Assembly (NCBI GenBank): GCA_019426215.1
Contig: CM033391.1
Coordinates: forward strand, 14,806,708-14,870,707
DNA length: 64,000 bases
Source of the DNA: Buddleja alternifolia
Lineage: Eukaryota; Streptophyta; Magnoliopsida; Lamiales; Scrophulariaceae
Direction: 5' to 3'
Part shown: positions 54,961 through 64,000 of the stretch, piece by piece
Numbering within the stretch: the first letter of the stretch is position 1
Layout: the number at the start of each line of letters is the position of its first letter
Translations under genes and position numbers: made by a program
The notes under the pieces: generated by a model
What the model saw: only the letters and a program-made list of their open reading frames with translations
Told to the model about the DNA's origin: nothing
Database searches by the model: none

Positions 54961-57330
54961 TCACATTTTAACTCTAATGATCACTTGCGACCCAGTTGCT
55001 TGTTGGAAGAATACAAGAAGCAACGACTCCTTCCTCAATTCTCCATCACCAAAATACTCTCAACCTCCACCACCATTCATCATTCATGTCGTGCTCCTGA
55101 AACAACGCTTATCCTAGCTGAACTCTTGTTACTACTACTACTATTACCACCAATATTGTCAGTACAATTCTCCCAAAAATAATTCCACATAAATATAATT
55201 GATATTCTTTTGATTAAATCGAAAACTAGTGTTTCAATGTTGATTATCATAATAAAATTCTTGATTTGAGAGTTACCTGGATTTCGAATTGTAGAAACAA
55301 AATAAAATCATATTCATAATCTTGGTCATATTATATGAAAAATGTTGCAATCTTCTTGCTTAAATCTGTTTGAATTTAGAATCAAGCTTCTTGCTTGTTG
55401 ATATTCTCATCGGGAGGCTAAATTATCACCAAGCGGCAACAAATTTTCTTCAAATCTTCTCGCTAGAATTGTTCTTGACCTTCAAAATGTGTTTGGAAAA
55501 ATTGCATTTGACCCCCCTTGAAATACGAATTGACTGAAAATCCACCTATGCTAATTTTATTACGTGAAACCCCCTTATGATCACATAAATTCTGCACAAA
55601 AAACCCCAACCGTCACAAACTAATGGGAGGTGTCATATGCTCGACCAAGATGCAACTGAGATAAATTTTTATGCTCCATATACATGTTAAAAGGCATTTT
55701 TTTCCCTTTCATTTTCAATTTTTAAAATAAATAATTAGATTTGAGTAGGTATGTTGGATTTGGGTTACCCAAACCCATATACTTTTTTAGAATTTCCTTT
55801 TTCCTTTGTTTTTCTCCCTTTCTTCTTCCATTCCCAAGACCATTTCCGTCTTCTTCTTCTTGGTAATCCCTACGATCCCTACACCACCACCGTGCAACCA
55901 CCCATCCCTTGACTCGCTGCCACCGTCCTCAATTTCCCAGCAACACAGTCCACACTCTCTTCCGCGATAAAGACCGAAAAACTCCTACATGCGCTAGCGG
56001 ATCCAAACCCACCACCATCCCCCCGTCGCCAACACAGACGAGCACCACCATTGAACAACGAAGCCAATCCAACCCACCATCACCAGATCTTCCATCACCA
56101 CCACTACTCCGCCAATACAACGCCATCCCTCAAACCCTCTTTTTTTTCTTTTTTGAATTTGGGTTTTCTTAAAAAAAATTGATTTTTTTATTTTCTTTGA
56201 TTTTTTAATTTCTAGAATTTGTTTAAGATTTTTTGTAATCTTCTGATTTTCTAAAGTTTATTGATTTTCTTTGAATTTTTTTGTTAATTTTTTGGAATTT
56301 GTTCATGATTTTCTGTAATTTTATCTTTTTCGTATGTAAAATTATTTTTCTCATAAATTTTGGTTTTTCTCCAAAAAATCTTGTATTGTTTTATGATTCA
56401 AGTAAAAAAGTTTACCTTTTTTTTTGAATTTTCTGAAAATATTTCTTATTTTTACAATTTTTTGTGATCTTTTAAATTTTGCTAATTATTTCTTGAGTTT
56501 TTGAAACATTTTTAAGATTTTTATTTTTTTAAATGTATATTTTTTTTCTGAATTTTTGTTTTTTTAAAGATTTTTTTGAATGTTTTTCAATTTTTTTTTA
56601 GTTTTTCAATTTTATTTTTCTTGTGATCTAATGGTTCATCCTGAATGATCTGAGGGCCTGGAATAAATGAAGAAAAAATTATTACTTATCCAAATGAAGG
56701 GCATAATGATCATATTATAGAAAATCTTAACGCCGTTAGTTTTCATTGACGGAAGGGCCGGGAGAGTGTGCAATTAAAATAATTCACAGGAGTATATAAG
56801 GCTATTAATATTTCATAGTAGTTTTGGCAAGGTCTCGCTTAAGACCGGACAGAAGTATACATATACCCACACAATCCGCCCAAACCGTTTAACCCGAGTC
56901 GATCCGCCCTAAAACCACCGATTTAGAATTTTTAAATAATAGTGGCGGGTCAAAAATATTGCAACCTGCCACTATCGGGTCGGATGGTGTGTTTAATAAT
57001 TGCAACCCGCCTAACCCGAAATTCAACCGCTAATTATATATGTATATGCATATATATTCTCTAATAAGAAAGGTCTTATTCATATTCATGAAACACAATT
57101 CATTTTTTATTTGAGCAAATAAATTGGCTCCTTTAAAATCTTATTTTTACTTGATTTTTGAATGAAATTTTATTTTCATAATCAACGAGACATTTTTATG
57201 ACAGATTTATAATACAATTTAGTTTTATTAATTTTTAGAGTTTTCATTCATTACAAGTCATGATAGTATGATTTTTATTTAATAACACCACTTATTTTTG
57301 TATTTTCCACCAACTCAAATTTTTTTAAGT
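54961..57330. other. Intergenic; no gene recognised
   Basis: AT-rich DNA. A T-rich low-complexity tract with ATTTTTTGA-like phrases spans about 56130-56640. 56870-57030 repeats AACCCG/CCGCCC words, as in hAT-type miniature elements, but I could not find its ends. Short frames have simple composition and no domains. Confidence 0.5.
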
Positions 57331-57335
57331 AAATG

Positions 57336-58505
57336 TTGATGCGGGATCACTATGTGTGTCACGTGATGACCACGTGGGGAGGGAGTCCGATCTGACACAC
57401 GACAGACTAGACACTAAATTGATTTCTATTTGGTCTGTATTCGCTCAAGACAAGCTGCATACGTACCCATTTTGATGGAATCAAGTCTTTTTGTAATTTT
57501 GTAGTGAGGTAGCTCTCTAAATATGCCAGAGGTTTTCTCTCTTGCGATCTTTTTGTGCGGTTTTTACTATCTATTACCATAGATGTATTACCCTCATGGG
57601 AGATTCAAAAAAATGAGTGGATGGTTAGGAAGACCAAGATACACAAAGGATTAGTAATGGAGATTTTGTAAATTATCCAAAAGGATATTTCTTTATAGAA
57701 AAGAAATTCAAATTGGGGCTTTAAGTTGGTAGAAATGATTAAGAAGTACTCCCCACGATTTTGATCCAGAGTATGTTCCTATCCACCGATTAAGCAAATA
57801 ACTACCAAGAACGAAGAAATCTTTTACTTTAGGTAATGTCCCTTTTTGAGAAAGGAGAGTAAGAGCGAAATAAAATTGAAAAACTAGAATTGCAAAAAAA
57901 GATCTTTTTTTTATTCATAACTATTTCTATTTTATTTAGAGAAATAAAATTCTTGTTATATAATGCAATGTTTAATTCTTTTTCGTAATTGAAAATGATA
58001 GGTTTAAATATCTATGGTATATTCCTCTAAAAAGTTTTTTTTTATTCAAGGATAAAGTTATTAATCAACAAAGAAAACTAAAAATTCTTAAAAGACAAGA
58101 TCAATTCAGAAGCACTTTTTAAATCTAGCAGACAAAATTCCATTGGTCTAATTCTAGGCCTTAGGATAAGAGTTTAACTCTCTATCAATTCTACAAACAC
58201 ATCAAGTATATAATTGTGAAAGGTCCTTAGATTTATTTGTGACCTATGAGGAGCCGATTTTTCATTATCTATATGTGATATTTATAGTGTTGGAGATCGG
58301 CTATGGGCCGAAGCCCTGTGAGCAGCCCATCTGGCATTCAACAATTAAATAAATAATTATATTTATATGGACTATTATTTCCACCCATATATTACGGATT
58401 AATTAACTAAGTTGGACCATTTTGGCTCGGAATAACCCTTGTGGGCCATCCCGGCCCAATAACAAGTATTTTTAAAAATGCCCACATACTTTATATGGCA
58501 CATCA
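57336..58505 (-). repeat. Tat-type solo LTR carrying an insert
   Basis: On the minus strand it starts TGATGTGCCATA at 58505, identical to the start of the Tat-B LTR. Its other end is the inverted TGATGCGG at 57337. AAATG flanks it at 57331-57335 and 58506-58510 (one extra T on the left). A minus-strand CTATAAATATCAC (about 58285) is a TATA candidate. The left 210 bp align with the inverted Tat-A U5 (ACCACGTGGG, TACGTACCC, GGAATCAAGTC). The LTR proper is about 470 bp; the middle is a foreign insert. Confidence 0.7.
57555..58256 (+). other. Insert resembling an organellar group II intron (truncated at domain V)
   Basis: The insert starts with GTGCG (57555-57559), the group II intron 5' consensus. 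It ends at GACCTATGAGGAGCCG (58241-58256), which matches the bases leading into domain V of plastid group II introns. Domains V and VI are missing. About 702 bp, in keeping with plastid introns. The base composition and phrases such as AGGATAAGAGTTTAACTC look organellar. I cannot say which intron. Boundaries come from loss of LTR similarity and are good to about 30 bp. Confidence 0.4.
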
Positions 58506-58510
58506 AAATG

Positions 58511-58820
58511 CCCCCCCCCCCCACTCCCGGGTATGCTGCATAGGATATCCGTGAGTAGAAGTAACTTACTTTAATCATGTAGCCTAGCCTTGAGCACATC
58601 TGCTATGGCTTTGAGACTTTTAAAACCCCCCCAACTACTTTCACTTGTATAAAGGAGGGGAAATAACTTTTACACTCTTTCCTCATTTACTTTTCACTTT
58701 TGACAATTTACTCTCAAAGAAATTCTCTCTCTAGGAGCAACTCTTTGAGCCAAACATGGGGAAAAACCACCATGAATAAGGTAACTTCAAATTTCTCCTT
58801 TGTTCTTAATGTTCATAGTA
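58511..58820. other. Spacer between two LTRs; poly-C run
   Basis: Starts with a run of 12 C (58511-58522). It contains TGTATAAAGGAGGGG near 58646, a TATA-like motif followed by a CT-rich leader-like stretch and possibly part of another LTR. No gene. Confidence 0.4.
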
Positions 58821-59789
58821 TGATGGTGACACGCTAGAAGCTAACGTGCTTGAATAGCAAGTGCACTAGTCACGTGTAGTAATAAATGGACAAAAAGTCC
58901 GGGTTGTCGAACCTCAAGGACTTGGATTTTTAGCTTAAGATTTGCAATTAAGGTAAAGACAATTAAAGTAAAATAAGAGAAAAACAATTAAGTAAACGAA
59001 AGATCAAAGGAGGGAACAAGCTATGAATTAAACCTCACGAATTGGTTAACAAGACTAAGGCACATGCTATAACCGAATCCACTCGTCGATATATATGAGT
59101 TACTCTTCAAATTATTAGACTCCTATTGCTTTGGTGAAAACTCCTTAATTAATCATTACCCGATGTCTTGGCACATAACAATCCTATGATTGATTGACGG
59201 TTCTCTAAATATGTCTATCCGAGAATCTAATCAACAACCATGTATTAACGTTCTAGAGTTTCCCCGGATAAATCCGGCTAACCGCACCCGGAAATCTTTA
59301 CCTATTTCTAGGAGCAATTCCACATTAGTTTCGGATGATGTGTTGATTCATTTGAACCCTAACCTATCTTCTCTCGAATGACTAGATTAGGCACAATAGC
59401 AAGCATATGGAGATCAAGCATATGATTGTGATAAAAGCACAAAATCAACACACAAAGCAATTAGGAGAATTAATACGAAAATTAACTTCACATATATTGA
59501 TTCATGAATTCGGCCTTCACATGGCCTAGTTCTACAAGATTAGCTCATATTCAATAGCTCAAGAAAGTCTAAAGCAATCATATACATAGTTATTAACATA
59601 AACATGTAAGTGAAATACAAAAGAAAACTCCCTAAGTCTTGAATGATGATGAATCCTTGGTTGTAGCTTCAATCTCTAGCTCAATCCCCTTTCTTCACCT
59701 TCAATTGTTGATGAAATTATGGCTCAAAAACCCAGAAAATGCTCTCCAATTCCCCAGATTTTCGAACCCCTCTTCAATCTGAAATTTGG

Positions 59790-59797
59790 CTTTTAAA
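59790..59797 (-). promoter_or_regulatory. TATA-like box in the Athila-1 LTR
   Basis: Minus-strand TTTAAAAG about 20 bp after the palindromic repeat cluster and followed by an A/G-rich leader. Weak by itself; its place parallels the TATA box at 63271-63277. Confidence 0.4.
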
Positions 59798-59816
59798 CAA
59801 TTGAAAAACGGTTACG

Positions 59817-60005
59817 CCGGCGCCTAGGCGCGGCCTACGTGGCATACTTTTCTTGGGAGAGAAGTCCGGCGGCGCCCAGGCATGGATAGTACGGCGCTCG
59901 GGCGCGGGAATAACGGTGCCTAGGCACGGTCAACAGGGATCAACTTTGTTGTTCTTGATCGGCGCCCGAGCGTGGTCAGCTCGGCGCCTGGGCGTGGTCG
60001 ACAGG
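59817..60005. repeat. Cluster of six GGCGCCTAGGCGC-type palindromes in the Athila-1 LTR (U3)
   Basis: Six imperfect palindromes built on CGGCGCCTAGGCG(C/T)GG, for example at 59818, 59868, 59892, 59914, 59960 and 59981, mostly about 22 bp apart. Some units end in GGTCAACAGG. The cluster lies 170-360 bp from the LTR 5' end, the U3 zone where enhancers sit. The same unit recurs at 63283-63495. Confidence 0.85.
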
Positions 60006-60176
60006 CTTCAAAAAGTGTCGTGCACCGTTTTTCGCCTTTTTCTTCGTGTGCTCTCGTTTATCACCTGAAATCACTTAACACCCCAATTAAACGCAACTGT
60101 GGCATGATTTAGGCAATAAATAACTCCAACAATATCAGATCATAGGCTTAAAAACATGTAAAAACGCCTCTTATCA

Positions 60177-60193
60177 ACCCCCCCCCCCCCAAA
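60177..60193 (-). other. Polypurine tract of Athila-1
   Basis: Minus-strand TTTGGGGGGGGGGGGGT, immediately before the LTR start TGATAAG. Confidence 0.8.
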
Positions 60194-61871
60194 CTTGAGC
60201 GATAAGCTATAGGTTAGGAAAAACATCATCAAACACGGGAGAAATAAAAAGAAAAAGAGAAAAAATGAAAAACTACCTAACTCACTTTCGTGGAGGACAC
60301 GGTTGCATTTAGCGAATGCAACAAGCCTTTGAACCCTTGAGTTACCTCAAAGGGCGAGTTATAGTCTTGTGAGGGTTTGCATATGATATACCCACAAAAT
60401 CGAAGGATTTTCCACCACACTCAATCAACCCAAATCAATGTGATTAATAACAAAGTAATGGCACGAATTCGTCTGTTTAAGCTCAAGGTTATATATATAT
60501 ACACGTCACATACTTGCTCATGTTACGCCTCAATTTTGAAAAGACCATCCTAAGGGTGTAGAGTGAGAATTCTAAGGTATTATAATCGAGTGGCATTCTT
60601 ACCACTTTTCAAGCATTAATCCCATATTTTATCGACTTTCGAGTAATTACACGGCATGAGAATTGAGGAAAACTTCATAATCACTTAAAATTTCATCAAT
60701 TTATCCACTTTGGGCTTTAACTTATGCAAATTTCAACTCACAACATTAGAGGCTAGACCTTGTGCAATGTTCGGTTCTCTTAGGCTTTCTATGACACCCT
60801 TGTAACGAGCTTTGAGCCAATAACTCCTAAACCGGACGGTTTTAGGGTATTAAGTGTAGAGACACCCCTAAGGGCTTAATCGCTCGAGTGTCAAAGGCCA
60901 CAAAACCAAACTAGGTCCTTATTCACTTAACACTTGCATTGGCTTGAGTTTAGCTCAAATTAGCATAATAGTACAGTATTCTAGGCATGGTACTCTTCGC
61001 CCCCAGTATCTATTAAGCCTGACTTTTGTAGTCATACCAATGTTCAACCTCTTAATTCTTTTTAAGCATACAAAAGCATTCTCAACTCAAAACACATGTG
61101 AAACATCTAAGTTAATATTTTCGGGATCAAGCCTTTAAGTGTTTCAAAATGGGTATCCACTCAACGCCTCTACCCTCGACTTATGTGCACATGTGACTCA
61201 TCTTAAGGACAATCTAATCTTGTTTAGGGTCCCTTGAGCAAGGAAACAATGTGTATAATTCTTTTAAGTCCAAATTGATAGAGAAAAGATGTCATTGATT
61301 TAACTTAATCAATCTCAATGCATTAATTGAGGGTTTGCAATCCTACCAATTTTTTTTTTTTTTTTAAGGAGATACTTAAAAAGGGTGCACATTATCACAT
61401 GTAGAGGTACAAACGTCTCCCCCCCAAACTTGGACAGAATATAGAACATAAATAATCATGACAATAATGGATCGATTATAAACCCCCCAAACTTGGAACA
61501 AACATTGTCCCCAATGTTCAAAAATAAGAGAGGAGAGTACACGTCACCATAATGGGATGCTGAAAAGCAAACCCGAGTTGTCCATTCAGAGTCTGTCCAA
61601 AGTTTGGTGACAGCGACTCTGGCGAAAGAAAACCTCACATGCGGGCATACACTACAAGGTGAAAATGTGCTAACCATACTAAACGGGAAAGCATCACATA
61701 TATCGAAAAGAGAAAGCAACAAAACCAAGCATGCAACACAATATAGAGGAACAAATGATCAAGAATGTATCGAAAATATAAAGGGAAACAACTAAAACAA
61801 TATCCACAAAACAACAACACTAAAACAAACATCTAACGACAAAAAGGACAGAAAATAGATACAAAATAGGT
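60194..61871 (-). other. 3' noncoding region of Athila-1
   Basis: About 1.7 kb between the env-like stop and the polypurine tract. Minus-strand G runs with AAGTTTGGGGGG at 61420-61430 and 61483-61490 look like extra PPT-like motifs. A long A/T run lies at about 61350-61368. No gene. Confidence 0.55.
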
Positions 61872-63262
61872 CTAATCGCCAAACAAGGCGTCCAACTCAT
61901 CATCACCATCATCTACACCTCCCTGTAAAAGCTCATCCTCGGTTCGCCCCACTAAATCATCCACATCAATCATATCATCCGGAGGAGGGTCGGAGTAGGG
62001 AGGGAAGTCCGGAGGGTCGGGGTACACAAAGGGGCCACGTCCCACAAAAGCATCCTGAGCCATCGCGACCTGACGGGTGTACGCACAGCTAGCCCGGATC
62101 ATGTCCTCAAAGCGGCTCATCCGCTGATCAAAATGGACGCGCATTTGATCCATCGCGCCCATCAAAGAGTCCATATCCATCGTTCCGGTCGTCCGAGTAG
62201 ATGTCGACTGCGGGCGAGGCCTAGTAGAGGAAGTCGGGGGAGCAGAGGTGACGGTCTCGAAAAAAGAGAAAGGTGTGCCAGCCAATTCTGTGCCCTCGGT
62301 CGGGAAGACCTTAACCCTTGCGGTCGAGCAGAGAGCTGTAATCAGCGAGGGGAACATCATATGGCTCTTCTTTGATATATTAGGATCCCCACGCTTCCTT
62401 TTCTGTTCGGACGGGTGGATCAAATGTGTCAACTCAAGGCCCAACTTCCTCATGTGCCCGAGTAGCGTCCGGTGAATCACCCCCGCGAAGTTAATCGTCT
62501 TCCGTGTCATAATGCAGAAGATGAGTAAACACCTCTCCTTGTTCGCCTCGGAACGGTTGCCACTCGGGATAAGATTGAAGCGTATGAATTCGAGCCAGAA
62601 GGCGGCCTCGGGAAGGAGAAAACGACGGGCCAAGTGTGCATCCCGCTCCGGCCATGTCGTGCCGGGTATAGCAATCACCCCCACAATCTCTTCCAATGGC
62701 ACAGTAAAATTGGTGCGAGCATGCTGATACTCACACTGCTCAGGGATGGGTAACCCGAGGCATGCACTGATATCCGGAACATCAAAGCGGACTGACACAT
62801 TCCGAAAAGAGACCGAATCCGTGTAGTTGCTAAAATTGCTCGCCGTCTTCCCAATACTAGAAAACGCCCCGGCACTGAAAAATTCTAGAACCCACGGAAC
62901 TCGAATGGGTTCAAGTGGTCCCGGAAGCACGTGAGATGATGGAACTCCATGAGGTCGTTTAGGGAAGCCCGTCCTCGGATATCATAGGGCTTATCTTTCT
63001 TAAGCATCCGCCCTTGAATGGCATGGTAGATTTTTACCACGCCCGGGTGTGAGAACCGGCTGGCCAGAGGAGGGAGCTCGATGGTGGGCTCGGGAACATT
63101 AGAAGAGCCCTCCCCGACCTTCTTTTTACCCTTGGTTTGTGGAAGTGAAACGGCGGCGAAATGACGGTGAAATTGGCAGGAATCGGCGGAGAGGTGGTGG
63201 TCGGCGGCGAAAATCGAGAGAGAGATGGAGATGATGATGTGAAGTTGACCTAATTGTGACAA
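61872..63262 (-). pseudogene. Athila env-like ORF (putative plant transposon protein), frameshifted
   Basis: Two overlapping frames. Upstream (63262-62885): SLPQTKGKKKVGEGSSNVPE, ASRFSHPGVVKIYHAIQGRM, RASLNDLMEFHHLTCF. Downstream (62930-61872): IRVPWVLEFFSAGAF, PDISACLGLPIP, EIVGVIAIPGTTWPERDAHL, EANKERCLLIFCIMTRKTIN. It resembles the plant transposon protein family seen after Athila pol (PF20167 by memory). The tail has an STRPRPQSTSTRT linker, a coiled-coil-like DQMRVHFDQRMSRFEDMI and an acidic C-terminus. No ATG opens the upstream frame before RMLKKDK, so the start is unclear. One frameshift near 62900. No clear membrane segment. Function unknown. Confidence 0.72.
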
Positions 63263-63270
63263 AAGAGGGT

Positions 63271-63277
63271 CTTTATA
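63271..63277 (-). promoter_or_regulatory. TATA box ahead of the Athila env-like ORF
   Basis: Minus-strand GGTATAAAGACCC is followed about 30 bp on by a CT-rich, CATCATCATCTCC leader typical of plant transcripts. It lies 6 bp from a cluster of seven palindromes. Candidate internal promoter. Confidence 0.45.
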
Positions 63278-63282
63278 CCTGA

Positions 63283-63495
63283 GCTGCGCCTAGGCACCGT
63301 AAGCTTCAAGTCCAATTGAAATGCTACTGCTGTCCACGCCTGGGCGTGGGATATTCGGCGCTCGGGCGCAGTGAGATCGGCGCCTAGGCGTGGACTTGGC
63401 CGCGCTGGGGCGCGGTTAACAGGGGAGAAGTTGTGAACTGGGCTGAACGGCGCCTAGGCGTGGCTGATACGGCGCCTAGGCGTGGCCAGCAGACT
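63283..63495. repeat. Cluster of seven GGCGCCTAGGCG-type palindromes between integrase and env-like ORF
   Basis: Seven units with the same core as the LTR cluster, at about 63284, 63334, 63356, 63378, 63401, 63449 and 63470, most spaced 22 bp. Units two to four are contiguous; units six and seven are near identical. The variants (GCTCGGGCGC, GCCTGGGCGTGG) are the same ones found in the LTR. Confidence 0.85.
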
Positions 63496-63686
63496 GTTTT
63501 GAAATCCATTTCTTGGGAAAAAATAAGAAAAAGAAAAGGCTCAACACAAACAAACACAAACGAGACAAAAGAAGGAAAAAAGATTAAACGAAACTAAAAA
63601 AAACGCAACGAAAAACAAACACAAAGCTTGGGTTGCCTCCCAAGAAGCGCTAATTTATAGTCGTTAGCTCGACTCGGGATAAAGAA
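63496..63686 (-). other. Spacer downstream of Athila integrase
   Basis: A-rich on the + strand, no gene. It contains GCTTGGGTTGCCTCCCAAG (63627-63645), a short hairpin. Confidence 0.5.
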
Positions 63687-64000
63687 TTATGGAGGATCTC
63701 GGAGAAGGAGGAACACTTTGTCCCTCGGTTCATCAGTTCCGATATACGGTTTTAATCGTTGAGCATTGGTCAAGAACGTTTGCCCTTTGTCCGTTGTGAG
63801 CTTGACGGCACCCGATGGATAGACATGGGAAATCAAGAATGGACCCGACCACCGTGACTTAAGCTTCCCGGGAAAAAGTCGGAGTCGAGAATTGTAGAGG
63901 AGAACTCTCTCGCCTTCATGAAACTCGCGGGGAATGATGTGCTTGTCGTGCCACATTTTTGTTCGGCCCTTGTAAAGTTTTGCATTCTCATAAGCTTGGT
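63687..64000 (-). CDS. Gypsy (Athila) integrase C-terminal end, partial
   Basis: Enters from the right edge in frame (AYENAKLYKGRTK, then MWHDKHIIPREFHEGERVLL). It shows the integrase C-terminal GPY/F-type motif KLKSRWSGPFLISHVYPSGA and VKLTTDKGQTFLTNAQRLKP, and ends at 63687-63689. No stop in the visible part. The real start lies beyond the window. Confidence 0.85.
   Translation of the reverse strand, partial: QAYENAKLYKGRTKMWHDKHIIPREFHEGERVLLYNSRLRLFPGKLKSRWSGPFLISHVYPSGAVKLTTDKGQTFLTNAQRLKPYIGTDEPRDKVFLLLRDPP

Larger units (their letters stand above)
58821..60176 (-). repeat. 3' LTR of Athila-1 (about 1,356 bp)
   Basis: The minus-strand start TGATAAGAGGCG at 60176 directly follows a polypurine tract. 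The end, GTGTCACCATCA at 58821, has TG...CA form. The 3' half matches 100-800 of this window. The start is firm; the end (58821) is the best TG candidate, not proved by a target duplication. Confidence 0.78.
58821..64000 (-). mobile_element. Athila-1: Ty3/gypsy Athila-type element, partial (runs off right edge)
   Basis: Minus-strand order: integrase C-terminus, palindrome-rich leader, env-like ORF, 3' noncoding region, polypurine tract, 3' LTR. A gypsy integrase followed by a separate env-like ORF is the Athila layout. The rest of pol, gag and the 5' LTR lie beyond 64000. Confidence 0.88.

Noticed and set aside
54952..55182. 76-codon frame with a Leu-rich tail as a small secreted or membrane protein
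   Set aside because: It overlaps the end of the degraded Copia-C pol sequence, and its Leu run comes from simple CTACTA repeats.
55909..56172. Pro/Ser/Thr-rich 87-codon frame as an extensin-like gene
   Set aside because: Simple CCACCA-rich sequence followed by a T-rich tract; frames are open on both strands, typical of composition bias.
55495..56815. A further MULE-type element bounded by TTGCATTTGACCCCCC and an AATTGCAC-containing right end
   Set aside because: The two ends align at only about half their bases by eye and no matching 8-11 bp target duplication was found.
59817..63495. Palindrome clusters read as a CRISPR-like or satellite array
   Set aside because: Units are only about 22 bp and diverged, without unique spacers of constant length, and the context is a plant LTR element.

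Overview
The window is nuclear DNA of a flowering plant. The evidence is the set of plant-specific transposon lineages: Sirevirus-type Ty1/copia with an env-like region, Ty3/gypsy of the Tat and Athila lineages, CACTA, hAT and MULE-type elements. I found no ordinary cellular gene, tRNA or rRNA. The window is a stack of nested transposable elements, and almost every coding region is broken, so it is best read as heterochromatin-like intergenic DNA.

Layout. 1-925: Athila-type LTR remnant. 926-13239: SIRE-A, a Sirevirus on the + strand (gag, pol, env-like region, 3' LTR) without its 5' LTR. 13240-18744: Tat-A, a gypsy remnant (protease, antisense ORF, 3' LTR). 18756-40239: Tat-B, a gypsy element with two 350-bp LTRs and a 5-bp target duplication (AAATG). 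Tat-B lost gag, protease and RT but keeps RNase H, integrase, a minisatellite and an antisense ORF. That antisense ORF is split by SIRE-B (22934-36803, - strand), a full-length Sirevirus with two LTRs and target duplication CATAG. A solo-like LTR (about 38.0-39.56 kb) also lies inside Tat-B. 41136-54960: Copia-C, a copia remnant split by a CACTA element (41986-53833, duplication AGT). The CACTA element holds an hAT transposon (43170-47144, duplication GTCATGAG) with a nearly complete five-exon transposase gene, two short non-autonomous hAT elements and a MULE-type miniature element. 57336-58505: a Tat-type solo LTR (- strand) carrying about 700 bp that looks like an organellar group II intron. 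58821-64000: Athila-1 (- strand; LTR, 3' noncoding region, env-like ORF, integrase C-terminus), running off the right edge.

Most interesting points. (1) The env-like region of both Sireviruses contains short phase-1 spliceosomal intron candidates (79, 82 and 84 bp), one at the same position in both copies. (2) In Athila-1 the leader of the env-like ORF holds seven copies of a ~22-bp palindromic unit next to a TATA box. The LTR has six copies of the same unit next to a TATA-like box, which suggests an internal promoter copied from, or convergent with, the LTR promoter. (3) The group II intron-like insert inside a solo LTR.

Limits: all comparisons were made by eye. Family names rest on motif recognition. 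Coordinates of LTR ends backed by target duplications are firm; those marked approximate are not.
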